A DNA stretch of 64,000 nucleotides, from contig NC_077229.1 in the NCBI RefSeq assembly GCF_027887165.1, positions 349,638,416 to 349,702,415 of the forward strand, in the 5' to 3' direction. This stretch comes from Monodelphis domestica (Eukaryota > Chordata > Mammalia > Didelphimorphia > Didelphidae). Within the stretch, counting starts at the first letter, position 1. The number at the start of each line of letters is the position of its first letter. The notes under the pieces were generated by a model. The model saw only the letters and a list, made by a program, of their open reading frames with translations, was not told the DNA's origin and did not search any database. Positions 45,486-58,571 of the stretch are shown here, piece by piece. The translations under genes and the position numbers were made by a program.

Positions 45486-46014
45486 TCTCTAACCATTTCC
45501 CAATTGAGTCATATCAATTACCTAACATAGAGAGGCTTTTGAGTCCCCTCCTACATGGGGGGTGGGGGAGAGAAGTTTCCTTTTACTGGTTATCTGCAAA
45601 TAAAAAACTAGTAAGGCTGAATTCTTTGTTCTGTGCTTTTATTGACCATGTCCAGAAAGTAAAGGGCCCAGTTCACTCAAAGGATGAATGCTATAAGCTG
45701 AACAAATAAATAAGAAAGGGGAATAACTTTTCTTCCCTTCTCTCTTTTATGCTAACTCCAAGAAATGGACCTGGATTTGTTCCTATGCTGGGCTTTTTAT
45801 CCTCAGTTTTAGGTGCCTAGTATAGAAACCTTGAGTAGCCAGGATGTCTGGGATTTGAAATTGAGGTAAGGTTTTTACTTGGACATGTACTCTATGGGAA
45901 CCGAGTTTAATTTAATGAATTTAATTCTTTTCCTTTTCCCCGAGACTGATAAGGTTCATACAGGGGATTTGGAGAACATTTTGCCTCCCACATCTGTGGT
46001 GGATTAAGTTTGAA
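45486..46014. other. No gene; nothing recognised
   Basis: Mixed-composition spacer between L1 C and a SINE; no repeat recognised. Confidence 0.3.
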
Positions 46015-46190
46015 TGGTTGAGTTGTTTCAGTTGTGTCTAACTCTTTGTGACTCCATTTGGGGTTTTTCTTTGCAAAAATACTGGAGTGGTTTACTATTG
46101 CCTTCTCTAGCCCTTTTATAAATGAGGAAATTAAGACAAAGTTAAGTGACTTGCTTGGGATCACAGTGTCTGAAGACAACTTGCCTAACA
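46015..46190 (+). mobile_element. Marsupial SINE with RTE 3' end
   Basis: GTTGTGTCTAACTCTTTGTG, CCATTTGGGGTTTTTCTTTG, ACTGGAGTGGTTTACTATTG and AAGTGACTTGCTTGGGATCA in order. Confidence 0.88.
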
Positions 46191-46264
46191 AATTTATATA
46201 TTTGCAATGATAACTTTTGAGGTAAATATTTGTATAAAAGCTAATCCAAATTTAAGTGGCTATA

Positions 46265-46588
46265 TGGAATGGGAGTGTAGGTGGACCCACCCCCTACAAT
46301 TAAGGTGTGTAATTAGAATTTGCTCCCCAGAACTCCCTTTCTCAACCTCCCATTTTTGTTCTCACTAAATGCTTATGCTTTGAAGATAAAGTTGTGGGTG
46401 TAGCTCTTCCCTCTCTCTGCTCCCAGGAAGGCGAGAGTGGAGGTTGGGTGAGAGCCTGGCAGGAGAATTTTAGCCACGTGGTTTTACTTATGCTTTATAC
46501 TTTTGTTTCTTCTATTTCAAGTGTTTAATAATAAGCTTCATAAAATATAATACTTGGGGTTATTGGACATTAATTTAAATTTAACAAA
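46265..46588 (+). mobile_element. LTR, family K
   Basis: Short LTR-like element ending CATAAAATATAATACTTGGG ... AAATTTAACA. It matches the LTR at 52929-53259 in its last 90 bp. The stretch GGCGAGAGTGGAGG lies mid-element and TTAATAATAAGC before the end. Confidence 0.5.
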
Positions 46589-48334
46589 GGGAAGATTACT
46601 GGTGGTGTTAGAGCCTTGCAGATAGCCTATATATCCCCAAACCCTTTAAAGGTATTAAAGATTCCTGGAATCGGTTAAATTTCACCTATCTGGCTTTCCA
46701 ATTGGTGAGGGCTAGGGTAGTCTATAGTACACATACATAGCAGAAAATGTTAAACAGGGAAGATGAGAAGACATATAGTCAAAGATATATAAATTATGCA
46801 TCAATAGAGGAAATGCTATATGCCTGAGAATGTTGGTCAAATCTTTAAAGAGTGGCTTCAAAGTTCAAAATTTTATTTTTGTACCTAATTTATATGGGGA
46901 AGGGCAGTTTCCTCTTAAAAAATGCAAAATGTTAATTTGAAAAGAATATTAAATTGGTCTAGTTCAACTGTCAAAAGCTATTTCTTTTACTCTTTGCAGG
47001 TACTCCTCTACAAAGGAAAATGCTATGCCAATCATTTTCTCATTTTAATAAACATTTAATAAGCACACGTGTACCAAGTACTATCTTAAATGCTGGTTTT
47101 TTTTAAGTGAAGGAACTAAAAATAGGTGAACAGTGATTGGGGGTGGGGTCACTTTGTTTTGAAATAAATTTGGAAGAGTAAAAACAAAAGAGAGACTTGC
47201 ACACCCTTTCCTAAGTGAGAAATGGAGGAATAGCCTAATGAAGTGTGACTATTCCAACTAGCCTCAACTAGAGCAGTTACCATTCAGGATGTCAAGTGTT
47301 TATGATTTCCAGAGATTCATAAGCATCATAACCCAAGATACTTCTTTATTCTGACATTAGTGTTTTATGTGGAAAATAGTAAATGGGATGAATAATTAAA
47401 AAACTCATTAAATCAATTTGAAACAATGAAGTTCCAAGATAATTTATTAGTCCTATAGTTTAAAAGTTTTTTTTAAATTCTAAAAGCATATCCTCATTGA
47501 TACATAAAAATAATTTATCTCAATTAAATTCTTTTCTTTCTTACAGACTTCCTATATATAATGATCTCAAGAAATGGAAAAAAAAAGGCAAGACAACATA
47601 AGATTCCTTCTATTTCCTCTTTAGCCCTGGCTTTAAAACTATGAATATCCATAACTTTTTAGCACATGATATATTAAAATAGAAAAGTCAGTTTTGGTTT
47701 CAAAAGAAAAAGTGAGCAGGATAAGCTGGTATCTACATTGTGAAATTAATGCAATCAAAACCAAAGAATGCAGCTGGAGAACATCATTTGTAGTTTGGTG
47801 GCTGGCACCATCTACTGAATTGTAAGAGAATTGTAATTTACCCTAAAACTTATTATTTACTTCCAAGAAAGGCTATCACACAAGATCTTATACAATATAG
47901 GAAATGTAGCAGCCTAAGGATTGTGAAAAATGTGAAAAGCACCAATACTATAAGTTTTACTTGAAATTTATATAGTACCTTTAGATTTGTAAAGTGCCAT
48001 ACATAAAATCTCATTTGATCTTCAAATTACCCCGTGAGTCAATAGTTTATAAACATTCAAGTGCCTGATATATGCCAGCCACTGTACTAAGTGCTGGGTA
48101 TACAAACATCGCCCCCACCCCCCCCAAAGATAACATGCAAAAGGAGGTTGAAGGGAAGGGGTGGGGTAGGGAGAAGGTACTGAATACCCAGGGCCATGGT
48201 GAAGCCAGAGTACAACCATGGACAGAAATGACAAGTTATCAATTGATCTTCCTCCTTAAATGGAGGTTTGGGACTCCATGGCTGCAGAATTCAATCCGAG
48301 GAGCAGAGAGTACTGAAGAGTTGTAGTACCCAGG
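46589..48334. other. Gene-free 3' flank of C5orf22; small old repeats
   Basis: Holds weak copies of an ancient repeat (TAATAAGCACACGTGTACCA near 47060; CTGATATATGCCAGCCACTG near 48070). The rest is AT-rich and unrecognised. Minus-strand AATAAA at 47443-47448 and 47345-47350 might end C5orf22 transcripts, but nothing else supports this. Confidence 0.4.
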
Positions 48335-48354
48335 CTGATAAGATCTCTTATCAG
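48335..48354. promoter_or_regulatory. Palindrome with two inverted GATA-factor motifs
   Basis: CTGATAAGATCTCTTATCAG: two perfect 9-bp arms around TC, each holding TGATAAGA, the preferred GATA-factor site. It lies about 1.8 kb beyond the C5orf22 stop. Binding is untested. Confidence 0.35.
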
Positions 48355-48442
48355 AGAGGTTTTCCGAATAATGAGTTTTCTGACGCATGATGGAGAAATT
48401 AGAGATCTACCAGAGTAGTGCAGTAAGATGGTAACGTACAAT

Positions 48443-48660
48443 GACTGATTTTACATGAGAAAACTAAGGCTTATAAAGGGTAAGTGATTTGCCCATGGTT
48501 ACATGACTAAAAAGCATCACAACAGTACCAAAGCCTGGACTACAAGTTCTATGCACTTTGAATAGAGGGGGGGGAAAAATCAAGCCAAACCACATTTGTT
48601 AAGCTGATACAATGTGCCAGGCACAGGGCTAAGAACTGGAAAAACAAAACTGGAGAAAAA
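48443..48660 (+). mobile_element. MIR-type SINE remnant and an ancient-repeat piece
   Basis: 48443-48550 has GATTTTACATGAGAAAACTA, AGTGATTTGCCCATGGTTAC. 48570-48660 has ACAATGTGCCAGGCACAGGG. Confidence 0.6.
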
Positions 48661-49537
48661 TACAATTCTTATTTAAGCTAACATTGTAACAAAAGGTAAC
48701 ACAATTACAAGGCAATATTTGTCAGGGAAGGGTATTGTGATCTAGGGAGCCATAAGGACAGCAAGTTGAATCATAGAGCAACTGAGACATCCTTTCAAGG
48801 AATGAAAGAAAATAGTTGATTTGATACCATTCCCAGAACAAGAGGAGAAAATGAAGGGATGCAAGTGTTGGCAAGGCAGGAAAATGACAGAATTGAAATG
48901 TGGTAGGTGTAGGACCCAGCACTGATAGTAAATTTTTACCAGTTAGTACCAAAGGACTCCAGGGTGGAAGCTTGAGTACCAGGTTTTAAGAAGATTGCCT
49001 TTATGTTACACTAGGTTGCATTTCATGACAGGACACTTCTTTGTTAAATTTCTGATGATTACTAAACCATATGACTATTCCTAGTATTTATACTCAAAAG
49101 TGCCACAGTACTTGCCAGAACTCTATTAATTTGCATTAACTGATTTTCAAAATGAAGATCTATAAGGGCCTATAGCATCTCAAATTCATTTTCAAAGAAA
49201 GGCAAAGTTTCATTCAGTCTAGTTTAAATGAAAACTATCCTACCACATGAGACAGCAGATTTATAATTTGAGTCATGTAATCAACACCATTTGATTAGGC
49301 TTCTAGGGAGTTACCTTTCTGAGAATGATGTATCATTAAAGAACATATAAAAGTAAAGGATTAGATATCTCTTTAAGTGCTAAGAATATAACTAAAATTA
49401 GAGAAGCAATTTGGTTCAGGATGGTGGAAAGAGGGTTAATGAATCATTTAGGACCAATGGAACTGGGTTTAATTTCTGGTTTTCCTGCTCAATTATCTGG
49501 GTGCTCTTGGACAAATGACTTATCTGGACATTAGTTG
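48661..49537. other. No gene; nothing recognised
   Basis: Unique-looking flank; from 49400 a degraded SINE head may precede the next SINE. Confidence 0.3.
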
Positions 49538-49800
49538 TTGCAGCTGTTCAGTTGTTTTTCTATCTTGTCTGACTCTTGGTGACCTCATTTGGAGTTTTCA
49601 TAGTAAAGATAGTGGAATGGGTTGCCATTTCCTTTTCAGCTTCTTGTCCAGACAAGGAAACTGAGGCAAACAGGTTTAAGTTATTTGACTAGGGTCAAGC
49701 AGCTAAATAAATGTTTGAGGTCATATCCGAACTCAGGAAGAAGACAAGTCTTCCCTGACTCCAGGGCCAGCACTCTATGCACCTGTGCCATCTAGCTGAC
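49538..49800 (+). mobile_element. Marsupial SINE with RTE 3' end
   Basis: GTTGCAGCTGTTCAGTTG, TTGGTGACCTCATTTGGAG, GGAATGGGTTGCCATTTCC, ACAAGGAAACTGAGGCAAAC and CAGCACTCTATGCACCTGTG in order. It lies inside the likely 3' UTR/flank of C5orf22, antisense to it. Confidence 0.88.
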
Positions 49801-50146
49801 CAATAATTAGTTATTTCATCTTTAAAATCAGGAACTTGGATTATATGATTTCTAAGGTCCCTTCTAATCTTGTAAGCAGGATCCACTGTACTCTGGTCTA
49901 AGAAATAGAATTGTGTTGGGAGGGGACATGAAAGAAGGAGAAAAAGAACAGACAAAAAGTATAGTAACTCTAGAAACTGGCATGTTTGATATTCAATAGC
50001 TTTGATAGATGTTGACTGGAGATTAGATGATTGAAAAAAATTACAATTTAAAGTTACTAAAAATAAAACAACAAAATATGCTGCAAGGGAGAATTAAGAA
50101 GAAACAGCTGATACATTTTTAGATGGAATAGGAACCTTTTTTCCTT

Positions 50147-51338
<1,192 letters not shown>

Positions 51339-51689
51339 CTAACATTAAAAAAAAAAAAACCTTAAAAAAGATAACTTTTCATGCAGAAGAAAAACATCTT
51401 ATCCTTTTCCCCCCTTTAGCACTGTTACAGTAAAACTTTTCTCTTTATACTCTAATATATTTATACTCTAATAATTTCTAAATATTCCCTCTTCCTTTCC
51501 AACCTAGGGAGGAAAAAAAAGCAGTTCAGGAAAACTAACCAATACATCTGCCAAGTCTAATAGCAGATGCAATGTTCCATAACCTTGCACCTCCTACATT
51601 TGCAAAGAAGAAGAGAGGTAGAACTGTTTGCATAGAGGTTATAGGAATTCTGTTAATAGTCAATTTTCATTTTTTAAGATAATAGACTG

Positions 51690-51840
51690 AAACCTCAACT
51701 CTCATTTTATAGACGAGAAAACTGAAACAGATTAAGTGACTTGTTGCTCAGGGTCACAAAGCTAGTAAATATATGAGGCAGGTTTTGAAACCCAGGCCTA
51801 CTTGACTCCACGTCCAGCACTCTACCCACTCTACCAAAAG
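51690..51840 (-). mobile_element. MIR-type SINE in C5orf22 intron 7
   Basis: TTATAGACGAGAAAACTGAA, AGGGTCACAAAGCTAGTAAA and GACTCCACGTCCAGCACTCT match the core of this SINE class; orientation is tentative. A scrap (CACTGAGCCACCTAGCTGC) near 52000 belongs to another. Confidence 0.6.
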
Positions 51841-52333
51841 GTCTTAAACTTCAGTACTACCTAAATATATGAACATGAAGATAAAGAATAAATCCCTCAA
51901 TGCTAAAAATGTTATATTTAAAGTCTCAATTAAGTTGTATGATTCTGAGTACAGTAATTTCTACTTTAAGGTGTAAGGGCCTTAATTAACTCAAGTCTAG
52001 CCACTGAGCCACCTAGCTGCTCTAACCCAAGATATTGAGAATATATACAAACCCAAATGTGTTATATTTCTGTATCATATAAAAATTATGAATCCCAATG
52101 TTGATTATAAAAACTTTCCTGATTAATGGGTATAATTAAGAGATTCTTTTTATTTTTCAGTAATTCTTATTTCTTTATTATTCATTTTATCTCCCAATTA
52201 TTCATTCATACTTCCAAGGCAAAGAAGCCAATGAATTATTTGATTAAGAGACATTTTTTCCTCCAGAAAATGCTTTATAAAGGGACAATTTATATTTCTC
52301 GATAATTTATATTTCTCAGTTGAAAATATTTAC

Positions 52334-52400
52334 CATCTCATAGTCTGGAGTTTCTGTCCGGTTTTTCAAACTCTGAACAAGTGGAATTAGGGAGCCCATT
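52334..52400 (-). CDS. C5orf22: C5orf22 coding exon 7
   Basis: 67 bp: one base completing the split Gly, then 22 codons ending PDYEM on a codon boundary before GTAAAT. The acceptor is preceded by an unbroken run of 20 T on the gene strand (positions 52424-52405), then ACAG. Residues MGSLIPLVQSLKNR match the human counterpart with conservative changes. A nearly 5 kb intron full of repeats separates it from exon 6. Confidence 0.93.
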
Positions 52401-52734
52401 CTGTAAAAAAAAAAAAAAAAAAAACACTAAACCCAAGCTCAAAACACCCTCAGAAATAAATAATACCAAACACACCAGTAGGAAAAAGAATAAATTCTAC
52501 TTAAAAATTTAAATTAGATTTGTTTCTATCATTATTAATTATTAATTATATTACAAACATACATTTATCATATGTTAATATAATATAACATTAATATATT
52601 AAAATATAATTAATAATATTAATTAATAATCATTGTTAATATCATTTCATAATGTTTAGACATAAGAATTTGTTTTCTATTAAATATCTTAAGACTATAT
52701 AGAATATATAGAAAAGTGAGGAGTTATATTTTTT

Positions 52735-52928
52735 TTCCCCCTAAAATTCCAAAGTACTTAACCTGCTATCTTAGATCAATAAATACTTTTATTGGTTCTA
52801 AATGTTAGGCAATGGGTTACTTGCCCTGAGTCACATAACTAGAAATTCTATAAGGCCAAATTTGAACCCAGAACCTCCCATCTCTGAGCTTGGCTTTCAG
52901 TTCACTAAGCTACTGCACTGCCTTCTCC
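52735..52928 (-). mobile_element. tRNA-headed SINE in C5orf22 intron 6
   Basis: ATTGGTTCTAAATGTTAGGC, TTTGAACCCAGAACCTCCC and CAGTTCACTAAGCTACTGCA; it is followed at once by an LTR start. Confidence 0.75.
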
Positions 52929-53259
52929 TGTGAAAATGGAGATGTGAACCCCAGACTTCAATCCCCAGAAGTCCTTGGTACTTCCCAGAATTCCCTATAA
53001 TCTCACCTGAGTCTCCTGGGCAAGATCACAAATTAGTATTTAATGGGCTCTCTGCCTCCCAAGAGCTCTCTCTTCCTCTCTACTCAGTGATTGCAAGGAT
53101 GTAGTGAGTAAGCTAAGCTCAGGGGTTTTGAACGGGCTAATCAGCCCTAAGCACGTGGTTTATTATTTTGTATCCTTGATTTCTAATAATCTTTAATAAA
53201 CCTCATAAAATATAATACTTTTATTACTAGAAACTAAATCGAATTTTTACACTCCAACA
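52929..53259 (+). mobile_element. LTR, family K, in intron 6
   Basis: 331 bp from TGTGAAAATGG to CTCCAACA with CTTTAATAAACCTC (poly(A)-type signal) and CATAAAATATAATACTTTTATTA near the end; shares its end with 46265-46588 and 7130-7699. No clear duplication. Confidence 0.55.
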
Positions 53260-53261
53260 TA

Positions 53262-53942
53262 CTTTTTTTTAAAAACTCTTACCTTCTTAGAATCAATACT
53301 GTGTATATTGATTCTTAGGCAGAAGAATGGTAAGGATTGTAATATTTAAAACTATAAGGCTGGTAATAACTTAATAACTTTATTAAATCAAAAGTAGTAG
53401 TATTAGTAGTAAAAAGAAGGAAAAGTCAGAAGGTAGAAAGAGGCTTAGCTTTCTAATTGATTGGCTGCCATAACGGGCCCGTAGCTACAAACCAGCAAGG
53501 GTCCCTTCTGCTCCTCCATGTGTACACCAGAGACCAAGACTACTTCCTGGTCTGAATTTATAAGCTTTCTCCTCCATCTACTAACTCTCAATTGTCACAT
53601 CTCAGGAACCAATCATAGTTTCTTAATTTGCTTGGGCTGCCCAAGGAGCCAGTACTTGTGGAATCAGTTTCCTGTTTCATTGGTTCCTTTGCTCTTTAAT
53701 TCTCTCTTGAGGTTTTCTATACCTGAATTCACTCAGTGGTATTTGACCTCTAGGTCACTGGAAGATGACATAAAAAGTGACACTGGAGAGAGAAATTTGC
53801 TTCTGGCAGAGCTAGGCAATAGGGGTTAAGTGACTTGCCCAGGTCACACAGCTAGCAAGCATCTGAGGCCAAGTTTGAACCCAGAACCCCCTGACTCTAG
53901 GCCTGGCTCTCAATCTGCTGAGCCACCCAGCTGCCCCCATCC
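53262..53942 (-). mobile_element. tRNA-headed SINE split by an LTR insertion
   Basis: 53262-53337 (TTTTTTTAAAAACTCTTACC, AGAATCAATACTGTGTATAT) and 53806-53942 (GGCAATAGGGGTTAAGTGAC, GGTCACACAGCTAGC, CCACCCAGCTGCCCC) are two halves of one SINE, interrupted by the LTR at 53338-53805. Confidence 0.8.
53338..53805 (-). mobile_element. LTR inserted in the intron 6 SINE
   Basis: 468 bp, plus-strand ends TGTAATATTT and CTTCTGGCA. On the minus strand GCTTATAAATTC (TATA) precedes ATTTAATAAAG (poly(A) signal), the order of a minus-oriented LTR. The duplication is imperfect (AAGGAT against AGAGCT-like). Confidence 0.6.
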
Positions 53943-54334
53943 ACTGTACTTTTAAAAATTATTTTTATCCACAAGTATAAAATGAAAAATAAACACTGAA
54001 AGCCCCCCCCATCCCCTGATTTAAAATCTACATCCAGTGAAACCCCCAAAATTTTCCTCTTAAAATGGAGATAGTGTTTTAAATAAAAAAATTTGCAAAA
54101 GGGAATAATGAAAAATCCAATCACTTAATTTAATATAGATGGAAATTTATTTCATCACCCATACCACCCTCTTAAAAGCAAACCAAGAGTATGGCAATAA
54201 TAGTGGTAAAGACTCCACTCCTTTTTACTCAATCTAGGAACAATATACTTGGAAATTTCCTACAAGGTACTTCCAATTCACATCATGATTTTTAATTGTC
54301 TTTATACTTCCAATTTCTGCATCCAGAATATAGA

Positions 54335-54815
54335 GAATCACAGAATCTTAACAGTTAAAAGAGTCTTTAGATGACATATGGTCCCATTCATACCTGAAAA
54401 AGACTGGTACTCAAGCAGGGAAAGGAATCCATTGCCTCTAGAGGCAGATTATTCCACTTCTGGATAGTTCTAAGCAACCAATTATTTTCTTCCATCAAAT
54501 CTAATTTTGTGTCTCTGCAATTTCTGTCCTTTATTCCTACATATGTTCTCTGTCCTCAACTCAGAAAAGTCCAAGCCCTAACCAATGGGACAGACTTTCA
54601 AATGCCTGAAGTCAATTTTTATGTCTCCTTCAATCCAGGCTAAAACACCCATAGTTTCTTCAGCTGGATCATCAAAAGATGTGAATTCAAGGATTTTCAC
54701 ATCCTGGTTGCTCTCTGGAAAAATTTCCAGCTTAGAAATGTTTTGTTTCTCTATAACATGGCATCTAGAACAGAAAAATATTTTTGAAATGTGATGTGAC
54801 CATGACAGTACAGAA
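54335..54815 (-). mobile_element. CR1/L3 LINE fragment in intron 6
   Basis: Plus strand is the complement of a CR1/L3 3' region: AATCACAGAATCTTAACAG, TTATTCCACTTCTGGATAG, CAAATGCCTGAAGTCAATTT, TCCAGGCTAAAACACCC, CATCCTGGTTGCTCTCTGG in order. Very diverged, as expected of an ancient family. Confidence 0.7.
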
Positions 54816-54904
54816 CACTTTAACTCATCTGGAAAAACTGTATGACAAAATATTATTCACTTGGCTGTTCCATTAAGATCAACTTAATGGATATGGATGT
54901 AGAT

Positions 54905-55085
54905 TTTACAGGATCACGGGATTTAGAGATGGAAAGGCTCATTTAGTTCAAACTCAAAGTTCTGTAGCAAAGGAAAATGAAGCCCAAAGAATAAATGGCT
55001 CACCTAAGAGTGCCTGGATAATAAATCTATTTGTAGTCTAACCTGGTTTTGGGATTCTAAGTTCACAATTCTTCTCAGTTGTGCT
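54905..55085 (+). mobile_element. MIR/Ther-type SINE in intron 6
   Basis: GATTTAGAGATGGAAAGGCT, AATGAAGCCCAAAGAATAAA and CTCAGTTGTGCTATGCT outline a degraded copy. Confidence 0.55.
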
Positions 55086-55329
55086 ATGCTGAAGAAAAGT
55101 TAGACTTATCCCCCATCTTCCAAATAAACTAGCAACTAAAGGTTTAGTAAATACAAACATGAGATCATTAGTTTAATATATATAAATGCTTAACAGAAAT
55201 TATGCTTTTGAATTTAAAAAGCAAAAGATGCATTTATTTCAATCTGTTATGGCAACTGAACCACCTTCATCTACAAATGTAAAGAAGTAACTTTGTTAAT
55301 TTAAATCCCAAGAGTTTATTACATTCAAA

Positions 55330-55920
55330 AAGGAACCTCAAACTCCCCTCTTTTTCTGGTGACTTGGATCTTATATCCTCTTACCCAAATCTTTTATTCA
55401 GTCTTTCTCATCTACTGACTCCTTCTTTGCTACCTATAAAATGCCTTACTTGCCCATACTTCTCTTCATGACACTCTCCTATCAATCTTTTCCCATTCAT
55501 AGCCAAAGTTCTAGAAAAAGCCAGTTACATCTGCATTATCCTCTTATTCATCTTCTATTCATTTCTCAATCCCTAATGTGGCTCTGAATCCCACCACTGA
55601 ACTGACACTCTTACCAATATTAATTACAATCTCCTAATTGCTACAAAAGTCCTTCTCTTACTCTGCAACTTTACTGACCATTTCTCAGCTACTGCAGACC
55701 ATCCTCACCATCCTTCAGTTTCCTTTTCCTCAGCTAATATAACCCCACATGCTCTTATTTTTCTTTCTATCTCTCCAAATCCTCAAATCATCAATTTCTT
55801 CCAACCCCATTAAGTGTGGATATCTTACCCTCTTGGGAGACATCATCAAGGTTCCATGGGTCTACTACTGAACCAGCTTTGTGCAGATGGCAATCAAATC
55901 TATATTGAGAGCCCTCCTAA
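55330..55920 (+). mobile_element. LINE-2 fragment in intron 6
   Basis: CAAAGTTCTAGAAAAAGCCA, CTGAATCCCACCACTGAACT, TACAATCTCCTAATTGCTAC, GACCATCCTCACCATCC and CTCTTGGGAGACATCATCAA follow the order of L2 ORF2 DNA. No open frame remains. Confidence 0.65.
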
Positions 55921-56036
55921 ACTAATCCTTCCTCCAAATTTCAAACATAGAAACTAATGTAGTAGGTGCCCCACCTACTCTCTTCCTTTGTCATGCTGGC
56001 TCATAGGGCCTTTGTGTCCATTGTGCTTAGAGTTCT

Positions 56037-56546
56037 TTTTTTGTCATTTCCTTTTTTTTAAAATATTATTTTATTTGGTCGTTTTCATACATTATTCACT
56101 GGAAACAAAGATCGTTTTCTTTTCCTCCCCTCCCCCCCCCCCCCCGACCTTTCCCTCTCCCATAGCCGACGCATGATTCCACTGGTTATCACATGTGTTC
56201 TTGACTCGAACCCATTTCCCTGTTGTTGGAGTTTGCATTATAGTGTTCATTTAGAGTCTCTCCTCAGTCTTATCTCCTCCAACCCTGTAGTCAAGCAGTT
56301 GCTTTTCTGTGGTGTTTTTACTCCCACAGTTTATCCTCTGCTTGTGGGTAGTATTTTTTTTTAGATCCCTGCAGATTGTTCAGGGTAATTGCATTGATAC
56401 TAATGGAGAAGTCCATCACCTTCGATTGTACCACAATGTATCAGTCTCTGTGTATAATGTTTTCCTGGTTCTGCTCCTTTCGCTCTGCATCACTTCCTGG
56501 AGGTTGTTCCAGTTCACATGGAATTCCTCCACTTTATTATTCCTTT
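56037..56546 (-). mobile_element. 5'-truncated LINE-1 with 16-bp TSD in intron 6
   Basis: About 510 bp equal to the 3' end of L1 A (plus-strand CCCATAGCCGACGCATGATT, GAGGTTGTTCCAGTTCACAT). It is flanked by the duplication TTGTGCTTAGAGTTCT at 56021-56036 and 56547-56562. A run of C (about 56126-56145) and a T tail are present. This is standard target-primed insertion, in the same orientation as C5orf22. Confidence 0.92.
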
Positions 56547-57383
56547 TTGTGCTTAGAGTTCTGAATCATCTAGGCCTCTTCTATCAGCTCTTTGCCTGAA
56601 TGGCCAGGGAAGTTGAGAAGATGCTTAGCTATGGGCTAAGCTCAGGGTGACACTCTCCTCACCTTCTAAACCTGAGAGTGTACAAGTGTGTGTAAAGGGA
56701 TACATACTAAGAGAAATAATATACATGACAACTGCATCAGAGAGGTTAAGAACTTAGCGCTCAAACAAATCTGTTGTAATCAACATCTTGGGGATCCCTT
56801 TACTTATTTTCACAAAACAGGAAAGAATATATTTCTCAGCGAACTGAGAAACACAGAATATATACTAAAGATGCTGATGCAAGTGACAGAGCTATAATTA
56901 AATTATCAATGTAAGAAAGGCAGTGATTTTTTTATACTTTGAGTTTTCTTCTAAGAAAGTAGCTTAAAGAAAAATACCCAGTGTTTCTGTGATGTTTGCT
57001 TGAAACAGTGCTGCTATGAACAGAGATGGGAATTCTCTTATGCCAACTACACATTTCAGAATGTTTCCTTTTTCTATCTATGGACTTAACAAGACGCTTG
57101 AGTAGTGAGGGTTTTGTCAGCACAGAATTCCTAGGGAGGCCCTGCTTAACTATAGAGAAGAGTTAAAGTGGAATGAAAGTTACTTGATCTATTCTTAGTT
57201 TTCAAGATACAGTTCCCTCAGCAAGAAACAATGTTTTTCCAGCTGTAAAAAGAGATTGCCTTTAAATGTAATTATAAGTTTAAATTTTTTAAACCAGGAT
57301 AATGCACTACAAATATAAGCAATATGGAAAAAAATTCTTAAGAAGATGCCAGAAGCAAAAAGAACACCCCCCAAACCTTCTTA

Positions 57384-57674
<291 letters not shown>

Positions 57675-57757
57675 TCATTACCTTAATAAGTTGCCAATCA
57701 TTCATATCACAGCATCCTAAGCTTTAAACCCCACCACACCCAACGATATTGGCATAC

Positions 57758-57820
57758 CTCTGTCAAGTCTGTATCTGGCTTTTTAAAACTGTATAGTTCT
57801 TGTAAGAGCTTATATTCCTC
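57758..57820 (-). CDS. C5orf22: C5orf22 coding exon 5
   Basis: 63 bp, 21 codons in phase 0 at both ends, so skipping it would keep the frame. It encodes EEYKLLQELYSFKKPDTDLT plus Glu, close to the human segment. Acceptor TCTTCTAG, donor GTATGC. Confidence 0.93.
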
Positions 57821-57949
57821 CTAGAAGACAAAACAAACATCCAGGGAAAAAAATTTTTTTAATACCTCCAAAGATACATATTAAAATGCAAAATATGTAG
57901 AGGTTGTATCTCTAAGAAAAACTTATTTGATGACTCTTTAAAGGTTATT

Positions 57950-58169
57950 CTGGGTGGGTGGGTAGCTGGGTGGATTGAGAGGCAAGCTTAGAGATGGGAG
58001 GTTCTTGGTTCAAATCTAGCCTCAGACACTTCCTAGCTATGGGACACTGGACAAGTCATTTAACCCCCATTGTCTAACTGATACCACTCTTCTGCCTTGG
58101 AACTAAAGCACAGTGTTAATTCTAAGGTGGAAGGTAAGGTCTAAAAAACAAACAAACAAATAAATAATA
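57950..58169 (+). mobile_element. tRNA-headed SINE with 10-bp TSD in intron 4
   Basis: Complete copy from TGGGTGGGTGGGTAGCTGGG to an A-rich tail (AAACAAACAAACAAATAAAT). Duplication AAAGGTTATT at 57940-57949 and 58170-58179. Core motifs: GGTTCAAATCTAGCCTCAG, CACTTCCTAGCTATG, CCATTGTCTAACTGATACC. Confidence 0.93.
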
Positions 58170-58571
58170 AAAGGTTATTTTGAAAAAGTCAGATGAAAAG
58201 TGGTCTTCAGATTTTTAGTCTAAATTGTCTAAGTCTTTTCAGGGACTCTTTAGAAATGATTATTATATAACAATGAATGTAAATTAGTTAGGTACAAACA
58301 CTCCTTGAAGCCTATAGAATAATTATTATTCTATATTACTCTGAAGCATACAATAAAATCTCCTAATTTAAGTATTTTAAACTGTTAATAAATTTTATAA
58401 TACAAGTATTTTAGACAAAATATATCTAATTCATCATATAGACATTTTCCTGACACCAGGCCAAACTTCTGAGAATATATAGGGAAATCTTAGAAGAAAA
58501 AGGCCAGAGATATAGGATGTATTTCAGTCAGAGAGCTCCTGTATACACAAGGGGTAAAGTCTAATGCAGTT

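Noticed and set aside
49470..49475. ATTAAA as the C5orf22 poly(A) signal
   Set aside because: Common hexamer in AT-rich DNA; no GU-rich element or other support, so the transcript end is left open.
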